A model generated the notes under the pieces. The model searched no databases. It saw nothing but the letters and a program-made list of their open reading frames with translations, and was not told the origin of the DNA. DNA of 64,000 nt from Prosthecochloris marina. Lineage in GTDB: Bacteria; Bacteroidota; Chlorobiia; Chlorobiales; Chlorobiaceae. The DNA lies in assembly GCF_003182595.1 (NCBI RefSeq), contig NZ_PDNZ01000002.1, forward strand, positions 186,001 to 250,000, given 5' to 3'. Position numbers and translations under genes: made by a program. This document shows positions 48,401 through 56,225 of the stretch, piece by piece. Every line of letters starts with the position of its first letter. Position 1 is the stretch's first letter.

Positions 48401-48727
48401 TTTATTGTTCGATTTCCCGCTCAGGTTTATACCTTTCGAAACGTGTGCAGTTTAGCTATATTTTTATACATGAACAATGAATTACCGTTACCCAACTCTT
48501 CATAAAACATATCAAGCAACACGACTGTTGTCGTCGACTTTACAATATGTTTCCACTGGGGATTTTTTACCTATCTTTTTTAATTGATACATTTACAATA
48601 CATTTACCTGTAATTGAGCATTTGTCCTTGCAGTGCACCACAAACCGGACGCTCGACAACAATTGCCCAATTCAGTAAACACATAACTTTTAGACTTTTT
48701 ATTCCCAGGCACCTTCGTGCCATCAAT
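48401..48727. other. Divergent intergenic region
   Basis: 327 bp between the CHAT-like lipoprotein gene (minus) and the CNNM gene (plus), AT-rich, with a TTGATA at about 48584 that could be a -35 element. Just before the CNNM start lies a small hairpin (48708-48721). No gene is seen. Confidence 0.5.
48708..48721 (+). promoter_or_regulatory. Small hairpin 6 nt before the CNNM start
   Basis: GGCAC (48708-48712) and GTGCC (48717-48721) around a CTTC loop, ending 6 nt before the ATG at 48728. No Shine-Dalgarno sequence is visible, so the hairpin could gate ribosome access. Confidence 0.35.
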
Positions 48728-50059
48728 ATGGATTCTGACATATTAGAACTCTTTATATTATTCGGCCTGATCTTAGCTAACAGCTTCTTTTCGATGGCTG
48801 AATTTGCAATTATTTCTTCAAGGGAAACTAAACTACATGAACTGCGCGAAGCCGGCATAGCTCGAGCCTCTCTTGTTCTCGAACTGCTTGACAACCCCGG
48901 TAAATTTCTCTCCGCCATACAGGTAGGCATTACTCTCATCGGTACACTTGCCGGTGCATTCAGCGGTGTAAGCTTTTCTGGTCCCGTCTCGGAGCTCATT
49001 TCAGGCATCGAACCCCTCGAACCATACAGTGAGGAACTGGCTCTTGGCCTGGTTGTCGTGAGTGTCACCTATTTCACCCTGATCATCGGTGAACTTGCAC
49101 CAAAAAAAATCGCGCTGCAACATCCTGAGCAGATAGCGCTTAACATTGCACGAGTTATCGATATCCTCTGCCGGATAAGCGCACCTGTGGTCAGCCTTAT
49201 CAACGGATCGACAAATATCGTTCTTAAAATCATCGGCATAAAAAATATTGAGAAGCCTCTCGTGAGCGATGAAGAAGTCATGCTGATGATAAAACAAGGT
49301 GCAAAGAAAGGAGTTTTCGAATCCGTGGAATACGAGATGGTCTCGAGAATTTTCCGGTTGAGCGACAAACGAGCCAGTTCCATGATGACCCCGAAAAGCG
49401 AGATCGAATGGCTCGACCTCAATACCACCGATGAGGAATTGATCTCCAAAATGCAAGCGAGCGGACGTTCGCGATTTCCCGTTGCCGAAGGAAGTCTTGA
49501 CAATCTCAGAGGTGTTGTGCGCTCGCTCGATCTGGTAAACAAACAGTTGCTTAAACCAGGCAACCTCAAAGCGACCATCCGTACCGCCATGAAACCGCCG
49601 CTGTTCGTCCCTGAATCAGTTCCTGCATTCCAGGTACTCGAACTCTTCAAGGAAAACAGAGCGCACCTTGCTCTGGTAATAGACGAACAGGGATTTGTAC
49701 AAGGAGCCATTACACTTACCGACGTGCTTGAAAGCATCGTTGGAGATATTCCTGCAGATGATCTTGAAGGAACTAAAAAAATAGTGCGCAGAAGCCAGCG
49801 AACCTGGATTATCGATGGGCTTCTTCCGGTAGATGACTTTATCGCAGAGTTCGATCTAGACAATTTCCTCGATGAAGAAGATCCCCGCTATGATACCATG
49901 GGCGGCTTTCTTATGACAAAGCTTGAAAAAGTCCCTTCGGTGATGGATACCCTCGAGTGGCAGAACATGCTTTTCAAGGTCATTAAAATGGACGGGCAAC
50001 GAGTCGGCAAAATTCTGGTACTCTTCGATCACGGGGCGCAAAACGATGCCAGAACGTAA
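48728..50059 (+). CDS. CNNM/CorC family transporter with CBS domains
   Basis: A 443-residue membrane protein of the hemolysin C/CNNM family (YtfL/CorB type), linked to Mg2+ or Co2+ movement. The N-terminal DUF21 region (about 1-195) has four hydrophobic segments, with N-S-F-F-S-M-A-E-F-A-I-I-S-S near the start and I-G-E-L-A-P-K-K-I-A in the middle; two CBS domains (about 205-335) follow, with M-M-T-P-K-S-E-I and L-A-L-V-I-D-E-Q-G; and a CorC_HlyC domain ends the protein. ATG at 48728 begins the first helix. It stands apart from other transport genes. Confidence 0.9.
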   Translation: MDSDILELFILFGLILANSFFSMAEFAIISSRETKLHELREAGIARASLVLELLDNPGKFLSAIQVGITLIGTLAGAFSGVSFSGPVSELISGIEPLEPYSEELALGLVVVSVTYFTLIIGELAPKKIALQHPEQIALNIARVIDILCRISAPVVSLINGSTNIVLKIIGIKNIEKPLVSDEEVMLMIKQGAKKGVFESVEYEMVSRIFRLSDKRASSMMTPKSEIEWLDLNTTDEELISKMQASGRSRFPVAEGSLDNLRGVVRSLDLVNKQLLKPGNLKATIRTAMKPPLFVPESVPAFQVLELFKENRAHLALVIDEQGFVQGAITLTDVLESIVGDIPADDLEGTKKIVRRSQRTWIIDGLLPVDDFIAEFDLDNFLDEEDPRYDTMGGFLMTKLEKVPSVMDTLEWQNMLFKVIKMDGQRVGKILVLFDHGAQNDART

Positions 50060-50191
50060 AACAGGCTCCAGTATCAGGCACTCGTGAACATCGGCACAGT
50101 TCACTCTTTCATATTCAACCGACATTACGTATTTTCGCACAGGTGTAGAAGCACAACATCCATTAAACCAGACAATTAAACAGACATTCCA

Positions 50192-50617
50192 ATGGAAAGA
50201 ACACTAACAATTCTCAAACCTGATTGTGTTCGCAAGCAGCTTATCGGTGCAGTAATCGATAAAATCGAACGTGCAGGGTTTCGTATTGTCGCCATGAAAA
50301 AAACAAAGCTGACAACAGAAACAGCCGGTGCATTTTATGCCGTGCACCGCGAAAGACCATTTTACGGGGAACTTGTTGAGTTCATGTCTTCCGGGCCGTG
50401 TGTACCGATGATTCTCGAAAAGGAAAATGCAGTGGAAGATTTCCGCAAGCTTATCGGGGCAACGGACCCGGCAGAAGCTTCGGAAGGCACCATCCGTAAA
50501 CTCTATGCAGACAGCAAAGGCGAAAACATTGTCCATGGTTCCGATTCGGACGAAAACGCCCGAATCGAGTCCTCATTCTTCTTCTCCACCGAAGACGCTG
50601 TCCGAGTGAACAATTGA
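50192..50617 (+). CDS. ndk: Nucleoside diphosphate kinase
   Basis: A 141-residue Ndk that passes phosphate from ATP to other NDPs through a phosphohistidine. The catalytic histidine is H115 in N-I-V-H-G-S-D-S, and [10 protein letters not shown] opens the fold; the K-L motif, R-x-x-x-T-G-type contacts and F-M-S-S-G-P segment are present. It is monocistronic between the CNNM gene and a bidirectional terminator. Confidence 0.97.
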   Translation: MERTLTILKPDCVRKQLIGAVIDKIERAGFRIVAMKKTKLTTETAGAFYAVHRERPFYGELVEFMSSGPCVPMILEKENAVEDFRKLIGATDPAEASEGTIRKLYADSKGENIVHGSDSDENARIESSFFFSTEDAVRVNN

Positions 50618-50670
50618 TAACGCTGCTCAGGCAAAGAGCTCGTATACCGATAGTTCGATAGCAAAATGTC

Positions 50671-50720
50671 ATGCCGCCCCGTGAAAACCAAACATCTGTT
50701 TTACGGGGCGGCATCTCTTT
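50671..50720. terminator. Bidirectional terminator, ndk / dacA
   Basis: A long stem ATGCCGCCCCGT...AAAC (50671-50688) with GTTTTACGGGGCGGCAT (50698-50714), one bulge, and CTCTTTT following. It lies between converging genes. Confidence 0.88.
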
Positions 50721-50736
50721 TCTGCAATGTCACTTT

Positions 50737-51672
50737 TCACTGAAGCGCACCGCCTTTAAGTATCAGGGGCCGGACATCCTCACTCCCGTCCTGGCGGTAA
50801 GAAACCTTCTTCTTTTGACTCTCGGCAAAAGCCTGTTCAAACATCCTTTCTGCAAGCTCCCAACGTTTTTTCCCCGCTTTGAGCATAACAAGAACCATGT
50901 CCTTTTTATCCCTTTTGGCTCTGGCAATGAGGCATCTTCCTGCCCTAAGAGTATAACCGGTCTTGATGCCAACGGCATAAGGATAGTTTTCGAGAAGCTT
51001 GTTACTTGATTTGAGAAAGTACTTTTTCTTCGTTTCCTGTTCATAAAACGAGACAGAATCGAGCGCAACGACACGGTTGAAAATTTCATTGCCGATAGCA
51101 TATTCGGTAAGAAGAAGCAGATCATCTGCAGTCGAGTAATGTCCGGCGTAGACATCCCGGTCATAGCCAGCCGGATTGGTGAAATGTGAATGCTTCATTC
51201 CTATTTCCTTTGCCTTACGGTTCATTATACCGGCGAACCCTTTGACGCTTCCCCCAAGGTAGTACGCAATTGCAAACGCAGCATCATTGCTTGACCGGAC
51301 CATCGATGCCTTGACCAGATCCACAAGCCGGATTTTCTCTCCCGGATCAAAACCGGCCTTGGTTGGTTCCACATTTGTCGCCTCTTCCGGAATTGTGACT
51401 ACGTTGCCGAGCTTTCCACTTTCAATCGCGATGATAGCGGTCAATATTTTCGTAAGACTCGCCGGCTGTATGCGTTTTTTGGAATTTTTGGACATGAGCA
51501 CTTTCGATGCGCTCATGTCTTTGAGGATATACGAGTTGATTTCCTGCTCGAAATTCAGGCTGTCCCGTTCAGCAGGGCTCGGCTTCGCATAAGAAAAAGG
51601 CGACGCTGCAAACAACAGACCCGCAACCAAGAAGAAAAAGGAAATAACGAACACGGTTAAAGACTGCCTCAT
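50737..51672 (-). CDS. dacA: D-alanyl-D-alanine carboxypeptidase (PBP5-type)
   Basis: A 311-residue low-molecular-weight penicillin-binding protein that trims the terminal D-Ala of peptidoglycan side chains. A signal peptide or anchor (about 5-28) precedes the transpeptidase fold with S72-x-x-K75 (A-S-L-T-K), S127-x-N129 (R-S-S-N-D) and K237-T-G239 (G-I-K-T-G-Y-T). The sequence is short and lacks the C-terminal PBP5 beta domain and amphipathic anchor, so it resembles DacF-type soluble or exported forms. Confidence 0.95.
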   Translation of the reverse strand: MRQSLTVFVISFFFLVAGLLFAASPFSYAKPSPAERDSLNFEQEINSYILKDMSASKVLMSKNSKKRIQPASLTKILTAIIAIESGKLGNVVTIPEEATNVEPTKAGFDPGEKIRLVDLVKASMVRSSNDAAFAIAYYLGGSVKGFAGIMNRKAKEIGMKHSHFTNPAGYDRDVYAGHYSTADDLLLLTEYAIGNEIFNRVVALDSVSFYEQETKKKYFLKSSNKLLENYPYAVGIKTGYTLRAGRCLIARAKRDKKDMVLVMLKAGKKRWELAERMFEQAFAESQKKKVSYRQDGSEDVRPLILKGGALQ

Positions 51673-51780
51673 AGCCCTTCACGTCATCATCAATTTTCAA
51701 AATCTATCAATTGTCACAACGGCACAGTTCATCAATTCATTCAATGTAGCAAAAGCAAACGAAGCCGGACAATATCGTTT

Positions 51781-52887
51781 TTACTCCAGCATGTCTTCAC
51801 TTGACTCTTTATCACTACAGGGATCGGAACTTTTCAGCGACTTGAGATATTCCTTGAAGGTCTCACCGTAAATCTCCCAGACAGTGATAAACAGGGCGGC
51901 GATGACAGGGCCGACAATAAACCCGGCAATACCAAAAAGACTAAGCCCGCCGAAAGTACCGAAAAAGATCAGGAGTTCGTGCATTTTGGTGTCTCTTCCG
52001 ACAAGAATGGGCCGTAAAACATTATCGATGCTGCTGACAAGCAGACCGCAAAAAAGCAAAAGACCGGTCGCGGCGATATACTCTCCGGTTGCATAGAGAA
52101 AAATAGCCGCAGGTCCCCATACAAGCCCTGATCCTATAACCGGAATAATCGACAGAACTGTCATAACCGCTCCCCAAAATACGGCACTATCTATACCGGC
52201 GACCCCCAAAGCAATTCCGGCAAGGGTTCCCTGAATAATACCGATGACAAAAGTCCCTCTGATAGTGGCTCCCGTTACCGAGGTAAATTTATCGAGCATG
52301 CGGAACTGATCGCGCTCACTGAGAGGAAGGTAATAGAGAATTTTTTCGAGGAACATTCTACCATCCCGAAGGAAAAAAAACATGGTGTAAAAAAATACGA
52401 ACATCATAAAAAGCGTATGCACGGTCGAGAGGGTAAAAGAAGAGATATTCTCGAAAAGAAAAGAACTCATCTTACCAACCAGTTCACCCAGACGCTGGAG
52501 AATTTCATCGCTGTACTCGATGATCGTTTCGGAATAGGGAAGTGAATCGACAATGTCAGGCAATGCTACCGGTTCTTCAAGACGCTGCTCAATCCAGGGG
52601 CCGACCGAACGGCTCACTTTGATCGCCTGCCCTGCAATGATACCGAGCAGGGCAAGTAAAGGAAATATCAGTATGATCGCTATGGTCACAAGCGTCATGG
52701 CGGCACTCAGACTCTTCTTTCCCTTGAAAAGGCGCTCATACCACCTATATAACGGCATAGCAAGCCCGGAAAAAATCGCGGCAATCAGAATGACCATGAG
52801 AAAATTGTAAACCATGGACACAAAAATCGCAGAAATCACCAGAACAAAGAGCAGGAGTATGATATTGTTGAGAATTGTTTTTTGCAT
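51781..52887 (-). CDS. AI-2E family transporter (PerM-like)
   Basis: A 368-residue membrane protein of the AI-2 exporter-like superfamily (UPF0118), with about seven or eight hydrophobic helices. The ordering of helices, the long amphipathic stretch at about 90-160 and the conserved-type G-x-x-x-P-V-I-G-S-G-L-V-W-G-P and F-G-T-F-G-G-L-S-L-F-G-I-A-G-F-I-V-G-P motifs fit the family. Members export autoinducer-2 or move Na+ in exchange for H+; which applies here cannot be said. It lies upstream of dacA on the same strand. Confidence 0.85.
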   Translation of the reverse strand: MQKTILNNIILLLFVLVISAIFVSMVYNFLMVILIAAIFSGLAMPLYRWYERLFKGKKSLSAAMTLVTIAIILIFPLLALLGIIAGQAIKVSRSVGPWIEQRLEEPVALPDIVDSLPYSETIIEYSDEILQRLGELVGKMSSFLFENISSFTLSTVHTLFMMFVFFYTMFFFLRDGRMFLEKILYYLPLSERDQFRMLDKFTSVTGATIRGTFVIGIIQGTLAGIALGVAGIDSAVFWGAVMTVLSIIPVIGSGLVWGPAAIFLYATGEYIAATGLLLFCGLLVSSIDNVLRPILVGRDTKMHELLIFFGTFGGLSLFGIAGFIVGPVIAALFITVWEIYGETFKEYLKSLKSSDPCSDKESSEDMLE

Positions 52888-52925
52888 AATTCCATCCCGT
52901 CAAAAAAATGATTCGCAGCCACTCA

Positions 52926-53672
52926 TCACAGCCACTCTCCCGGAGTTCCATTCACCAGAATTTGCGAACGGACCAAGGCAACTGCGAAAACGCCGGCTGT
53001 TTCCGCACGAAGAATCGAGTGACCGAACGATATTTCACGAAAGCCCCGCTTGCAGGCGCACCTTATTTCTTCTTCAGTAAACCCACCTTCACCGCCAACA
53101 ATAAACAACACATTTTTTCCTGTAAATGATGCCTTTGGAATTGCATCAGATGACTCGTAAGGAATCAGCTTTACATCATACCCCTCGAGACCCAGCACAT
53201 CGCTGAACAAAAGCGGCTTGGTGATTTCAGGAAGATGATACCTTTTTGTCTGACGTGATGCAGAAACAAGAATCCTTTTCCAGCGCTGCAGTTTTTTATC
53301 GACTTTTTCGGCTTTCGGCAGTGAAACCGTCCGGTCGGTTACCATGGGTATGATGCCACCAACACCCAGTTCGGTAGCCTTTTCAAGGAAAAAATCAAAC
53401 CTCTGCGCTGATTTCAGAAGCGATATGGCAACCGTCACTTTTGTGGGCGGAGGAGCTACTCGTTCCACTGAAATAATGGCTGCAGTCAAGCCGTCCCGGT
53501 GTATCTTCGTAATACCGGCTTTTATCGACAGCCCGGCCCCATCAGTAAGATGAACTGTTTCTCCCTCTTTTTTTCTGAGAACTTTTGTCATATGAAAAAA
53601 CTCTTCCCCTTCAACAAGGAGAGTTTCTCCTGTAAGATCAATACAGTTAGAAGGTGTGTAAAAAAGATCCAT
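52926..53672 (-). CDS. rsmE: 16S rRNA m3U1498 methyltransferase
   Basis: A 248-residue SPOUT methyltransferase that modifies U1498 near the decoding site. An N-terminal PUA-like domain (about 1-70) precedes the knotted domain, with E-K-A-T-E-L-G-V, V-S-A-S-R-Q-T-K-R, F-I-V-G-G-E-G-G-F-T-E-E-E and L-R-A-E-T-A, the SAM-binding knot. ATG at 53672 is preferred over a TTG at 53699 inside the ComF gene. It follows the ComF-family gene by 16 bp. Confidence 0.93.
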   Translation of the reverse strand: MDLFYTPSNCIDLTGETLLVEGEEFFHMTKVLRKKEGETVHLTDGAGLSIKAGITKIHRDGLTAAIISVERVAPPPTKVTVAISLLKSAQRFDFFLEKATELGVGGIIPMVTDRTVSLPKAEKVDKKLQRWKRILVSASRQTKRYHLPEITKPLLFSDVLGLEGYDVKLIPYESSDAIPKASFTGKNVLFIVGGEGGFTEEEIRCACKRGFREISFGHSILRAETAGVFAVALVRSQILVNGTPGEWL

Positions 53673-53688
53673 ATCGACGTAGGGAGAT

Positions 53689-54375
53689 TCAAACAGCAAG
53701 CGCTATAGTTGCAAGAGATACATTCGACGCTCCTGCAGATTTGAGGGAGCGCATGACAGCAGCGACTGTCGATCCGGTTGTGAGCACATCGTCAACAAGC
53801 AGAATATTCCCGGGAACCGCATTGCCCGAAGAAGTAAAAGCATTCTCTACATTGCGCAGCCTTTCACGTGGCGACAATCCCGCCTGAGATCTTGTATATT
53901 TTTTTCGCGCCACAAGATCAACCCGAACATCTTTTCCGAGGGCAACCCCGAGTGAACGGGCTATAAGCTCAGACTGATTGTAGGTTCGCTCGATCACCTT
54001 CAACTGGTGAAGAGGTACGGGAACAATACAGTCGCTACGAGCAGCAATAACCGAATCACCGATCATTTCAGCGAGCAACTCTCCAAGCACACTACCGAGA
54101 CGATATACTCCCTCGTACTTCATTGCATGAATAACCTTCTGGAGTCTGTCGTTTTTATGAAACCGGTAGAGAGTCCACGCTTTTTGAAGGCCATCGTCTG
54201 CTGCGAATGTGCGCCTGAACACTTGCTTCACTGCGCGGTCCGCAGCATCGGCATCTGAAAACCTGTCGAAAGAGACGATACATTCATGACAGATCTCCCG
54301 TTCACCCTCGTCAAGCAGCGCATTACATCCTGCACAAACGCGAGGATAAAAAAGATGGAGCACTTCGTCAAGCAT
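53689..54375 (-). CDS. ComF family phosphoribosyltransferase-like protein
   Basis: A 228-residue ComF-type protein, associated in other bacteria with DNA uptake or processing. An N-terminal zinc-ribbon (C-A-G-C and I-C-H-E-C, residues about 15-36) is followed by a type I phosphoribosyltransferase fold with Q-A-G-L-S-P-x-E-R-L-x-N-V and the PRPP loop L-L-V-D-D-V-L-T-T-G-S-T. ATG at 54375 begins the zinc-ribbon; upstream in-frame codons overlap the ROK kinase gene. Green sulfur bacteria are naturally transformable, as known for Chlorobaculum tepidum, which fits a competence role. Confidence 0.88.
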   Translation of the reverse strand: MLDEVLHLFYPRVCAGCNALLDEGEREICHECIVSFDRFSDADAADRAVKQVFRRTFAADDGLQKAWTLYRFHKNDRLQKVIHAMKYEGVYRLGSVLGELLAEMIGDSVIAARSDCIVPVPLHQLKVIERTYNQSELIARSLGVALGKDVRVDLVARKKYTRSQAGLSPRERLRNVENAFTSSGNAVPGNILLVDDVLTTGSTVAAVMRSLKSAGASNVSLATIALAV

Positions 54376-54385
54376 CGCGCCATTT

Positions 54386-55378
54386 TCATTCAATAAAAGA
54401 AAAACAACGAGCGGCCGCACCGTAGACCCCTGCTTTGTTGCCAAGTGCAGCCGGCACAATCTCCATCCCCTCATGCATCGATGGAAGTGTCGCCGCTTTC
54501 ATCTGCTCGAATGCCGGAGAAAAAATCAGATCGCCTGCACCGGAAATCCCCCCTCCGATAACAAATTTACGGATATCCATCAACGCGACAACACCTGCTA
54601 GCCCGATGCCAAGTATCTTGCCGACCCGTTCCCAGACCTCTTTAGCGACAGCATCTCCATGATGAGCCGCTTTTTCAAGAGTTCTCGGTGAAAGATCACA
54701 CAAATCCTTTCCATGAAAAGTTTCGGCTTGTACGTTCCTTTCACTGCAACGATACATGTCGATCCCCATGGAAACAATACGCTTTTTACCGATAAGACTT
54801 TCTACCGAACCCCTTATACCTACATGAACACTCTGGCTGTCATAATCGACGGTCAAAGCCCCTATTTCACCGGCGGTACCACGCGGTCCCCGATAGAGTT
54901 TGCGGTCAAGAATAATTCCACTGCCAACACCGGTACCGAGAGTAATCATCATAAAATCATCGAACACCTTCCCGGCACCGAACACAGCCTCACCACAAGC
55001 AGCGATATTGGCATCATTTTCCAGGATAAGCGAGCTGTCAAGGGAATACTCATTCGACAGTACCTTCTGCAGCTGGCTTTTCAGCGGATATCGCTCCCAC
55101 CCGGGCAAATTCGGCGGGTAGCTTAACGTCCCTTTCACGGTATCCACCGCTCCAGGGGCACCAAGCCCGATTCCGGCAAACAGATTTTCGTCAAGTCTTT
55201 TTTTGAAACGATCGTACATCGAAAACCCGAGTGATGCAATATGCTCGACAATACCCTCCGGCCCGGCATTCACCCGTGTTGGATGCCGTTGATGATCCAA
55301 CACATCGCCATTTTCGTCAATCACGGCAAGTTTAACCGCCGTTCCTCCCAGATCTATCCCAAGCGCCCAACGCGGCAT
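54386..55378 (-). CDS. ROK family kinase lacking the usual zinc cysteines
   Basis: A 330-residue sugar kinase or regulator of the ROK family. The ATP-phosphate loop G-I-D-L-G-G-T-A-V-K opens the protein, and L-E-N-D-A-N, T-L-G-T-G-V-G-S-G and G-G-G-I-S follow. The family zinc motif C-x-C-G-x2-G-C and the zinc-binding histidine of G-E-I-G-H are missing: here the segment reads G-E-I-G-A and continues without cysteines. The catalytic aspartate in the E-N-D-A-N block remains. Glucokinase activity is possible without zinc in some members, but this should be tested. The gene is 10 bp from the ComF gene. Confidence 0.85.
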   Translation of the reverse strand: MPRWALGIDLGGTAVKLAVIDENGDVLDHQRHPTRVNAGPEGIVEHIASLGFSMYDRFKKRLDENLFAGIGLGAPGAVDTVKGTLSYPPNLPGWERYPLKSQLQKVLSNEYSLDSSLILENDANIAACGEAVFGAGKVFDDFMMITLGTGVGSGIILDRKLYRGPRGTAGEIGALTVDYDSQSVHVGIRGSVESLIGKKRIVSMGIDMYRCSERNVQAETFHGKDLCDLSPRTLEKAAHHGDAVAKEVWERVGKILGIGLAGVVALMDIRKFVIGGGISGAGDLIFSPAFEQMKAATLPSMHEGMEIVPAALGNKAGVYGAAARCFSFIE

Positions 55379-55416
55379 ATGTTTCCCCCCTTCTCATTTT
55401 CATCCAAACTGATTGC

Positions 55417-56214
55417 TCAGGATTTGAACGGCCTGATATATTTCCTCTTTGCAGCACTTGTATCAAAAAAATGCAATACCTCATCAACCTCGGGCGTCCG
55501 TTCAAACTCAGTCTCGACTTTTTCAAGTGCATTGCCGAGCAGCATCCCCGACTGGAAAATAATCCTGTAAACGCGCCTGATCGTATCGATCTGCTCTGAT
55601 GAAAAACCTCTGCGTTTGAGCCCAACGACATTCAACCCTTCAAAACGGAAGCTTTCATGCCCCCCAGCCATGACGTAAGGAGGCACATCGAGAGAAGCCC
55701 TGGATATTCCACCGACCATGGCATACTTTCCGATGCGCACAAACTGATGAACTCCTGCAAGCCCACCGACAACAGCGTAATCTTCAACCTCGCAATGGCC
55801 TCCGAACTGGACGGAGTTAGCGATAACAACATGGTTCCCTATAATGCAATCATGACCGGCATGAACATAGGCCATGATAAGATTATCAGAACCAACAACC
55901 GTTTTACCGTTTGCCCTGGTTCCCCTGTTCAGGGTGACATACTCCCTGATAACGGTACGGTCACCAACATAGAGGTATGTTTTCTCACCCTCGAACTTCA
56001 AATCCTGAGGAACGGTGGAAAGGACCGCACCGGCAAAAACCTTGCAATCTCTCCCTAATCGTGCACCGTCGGCGATCTGTGCATGGGGACCGATTTCGGT
56101 GTTATCCCCGATTACGACGTCATCCTCGATAACCGCATAAGGGCCAATTATAACTCCTTGGCCGATTTCAGCCTTCGACCCGATAACGGCTGTCGAATGA
56201 ATACAACTTTCCAT
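55417..56214 (-). CDS. lpxA: UDP-N-acetylglucosamine acyltransferase
   Basis: A 265-residue left-handed beta-helix acyltransferase, the first step of lipid A synthesis. Repeated hexapeptides ([LIV]-G-x4) run from about 10 to 190: I-G-S-K-A-E-I, V-V-I-G-D-N-T-E-I-G-P-H-A, and V-I-A-N-S-V-Q-F-G-G-H-C, with H-D-C-I-I-G-N-H holding the catalytic-site histidine. A helical C-terminal part ends near K-Y-I-R-P-F. ATG at 56214 was chosen over an in-frame TTG one codon before. Eleven base pairs separate it from the DUF2723 gene upstream. Confidence 0.95.
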   Translation of the reverse strand: MESCIHSTAVIGSKAEIGQGVIIGPYAVIEDDVVIGDNTEIGPHAQIADGARLGRDCKVFAGAVLSTVPQDLKFEGEKTYLYVGDRTVIREYVTLNRGTRANGKTVVGSDNLIMAYVHAGHDCIIGNHVVIANSVQFGGHCEVEDYAVVGGLAGVHQFVRIGKYAMVGGISRASLDVPPYVMAGGHESFRFEGLNVVGLKRRGFSSEQIDTIRRVYRIIFQSGMLLGNALEKVETEFERTPEVDEVLHFFDTSAAKRKYIRPFKS

Positions 56215-56225
56215 CAATAGCTGTT

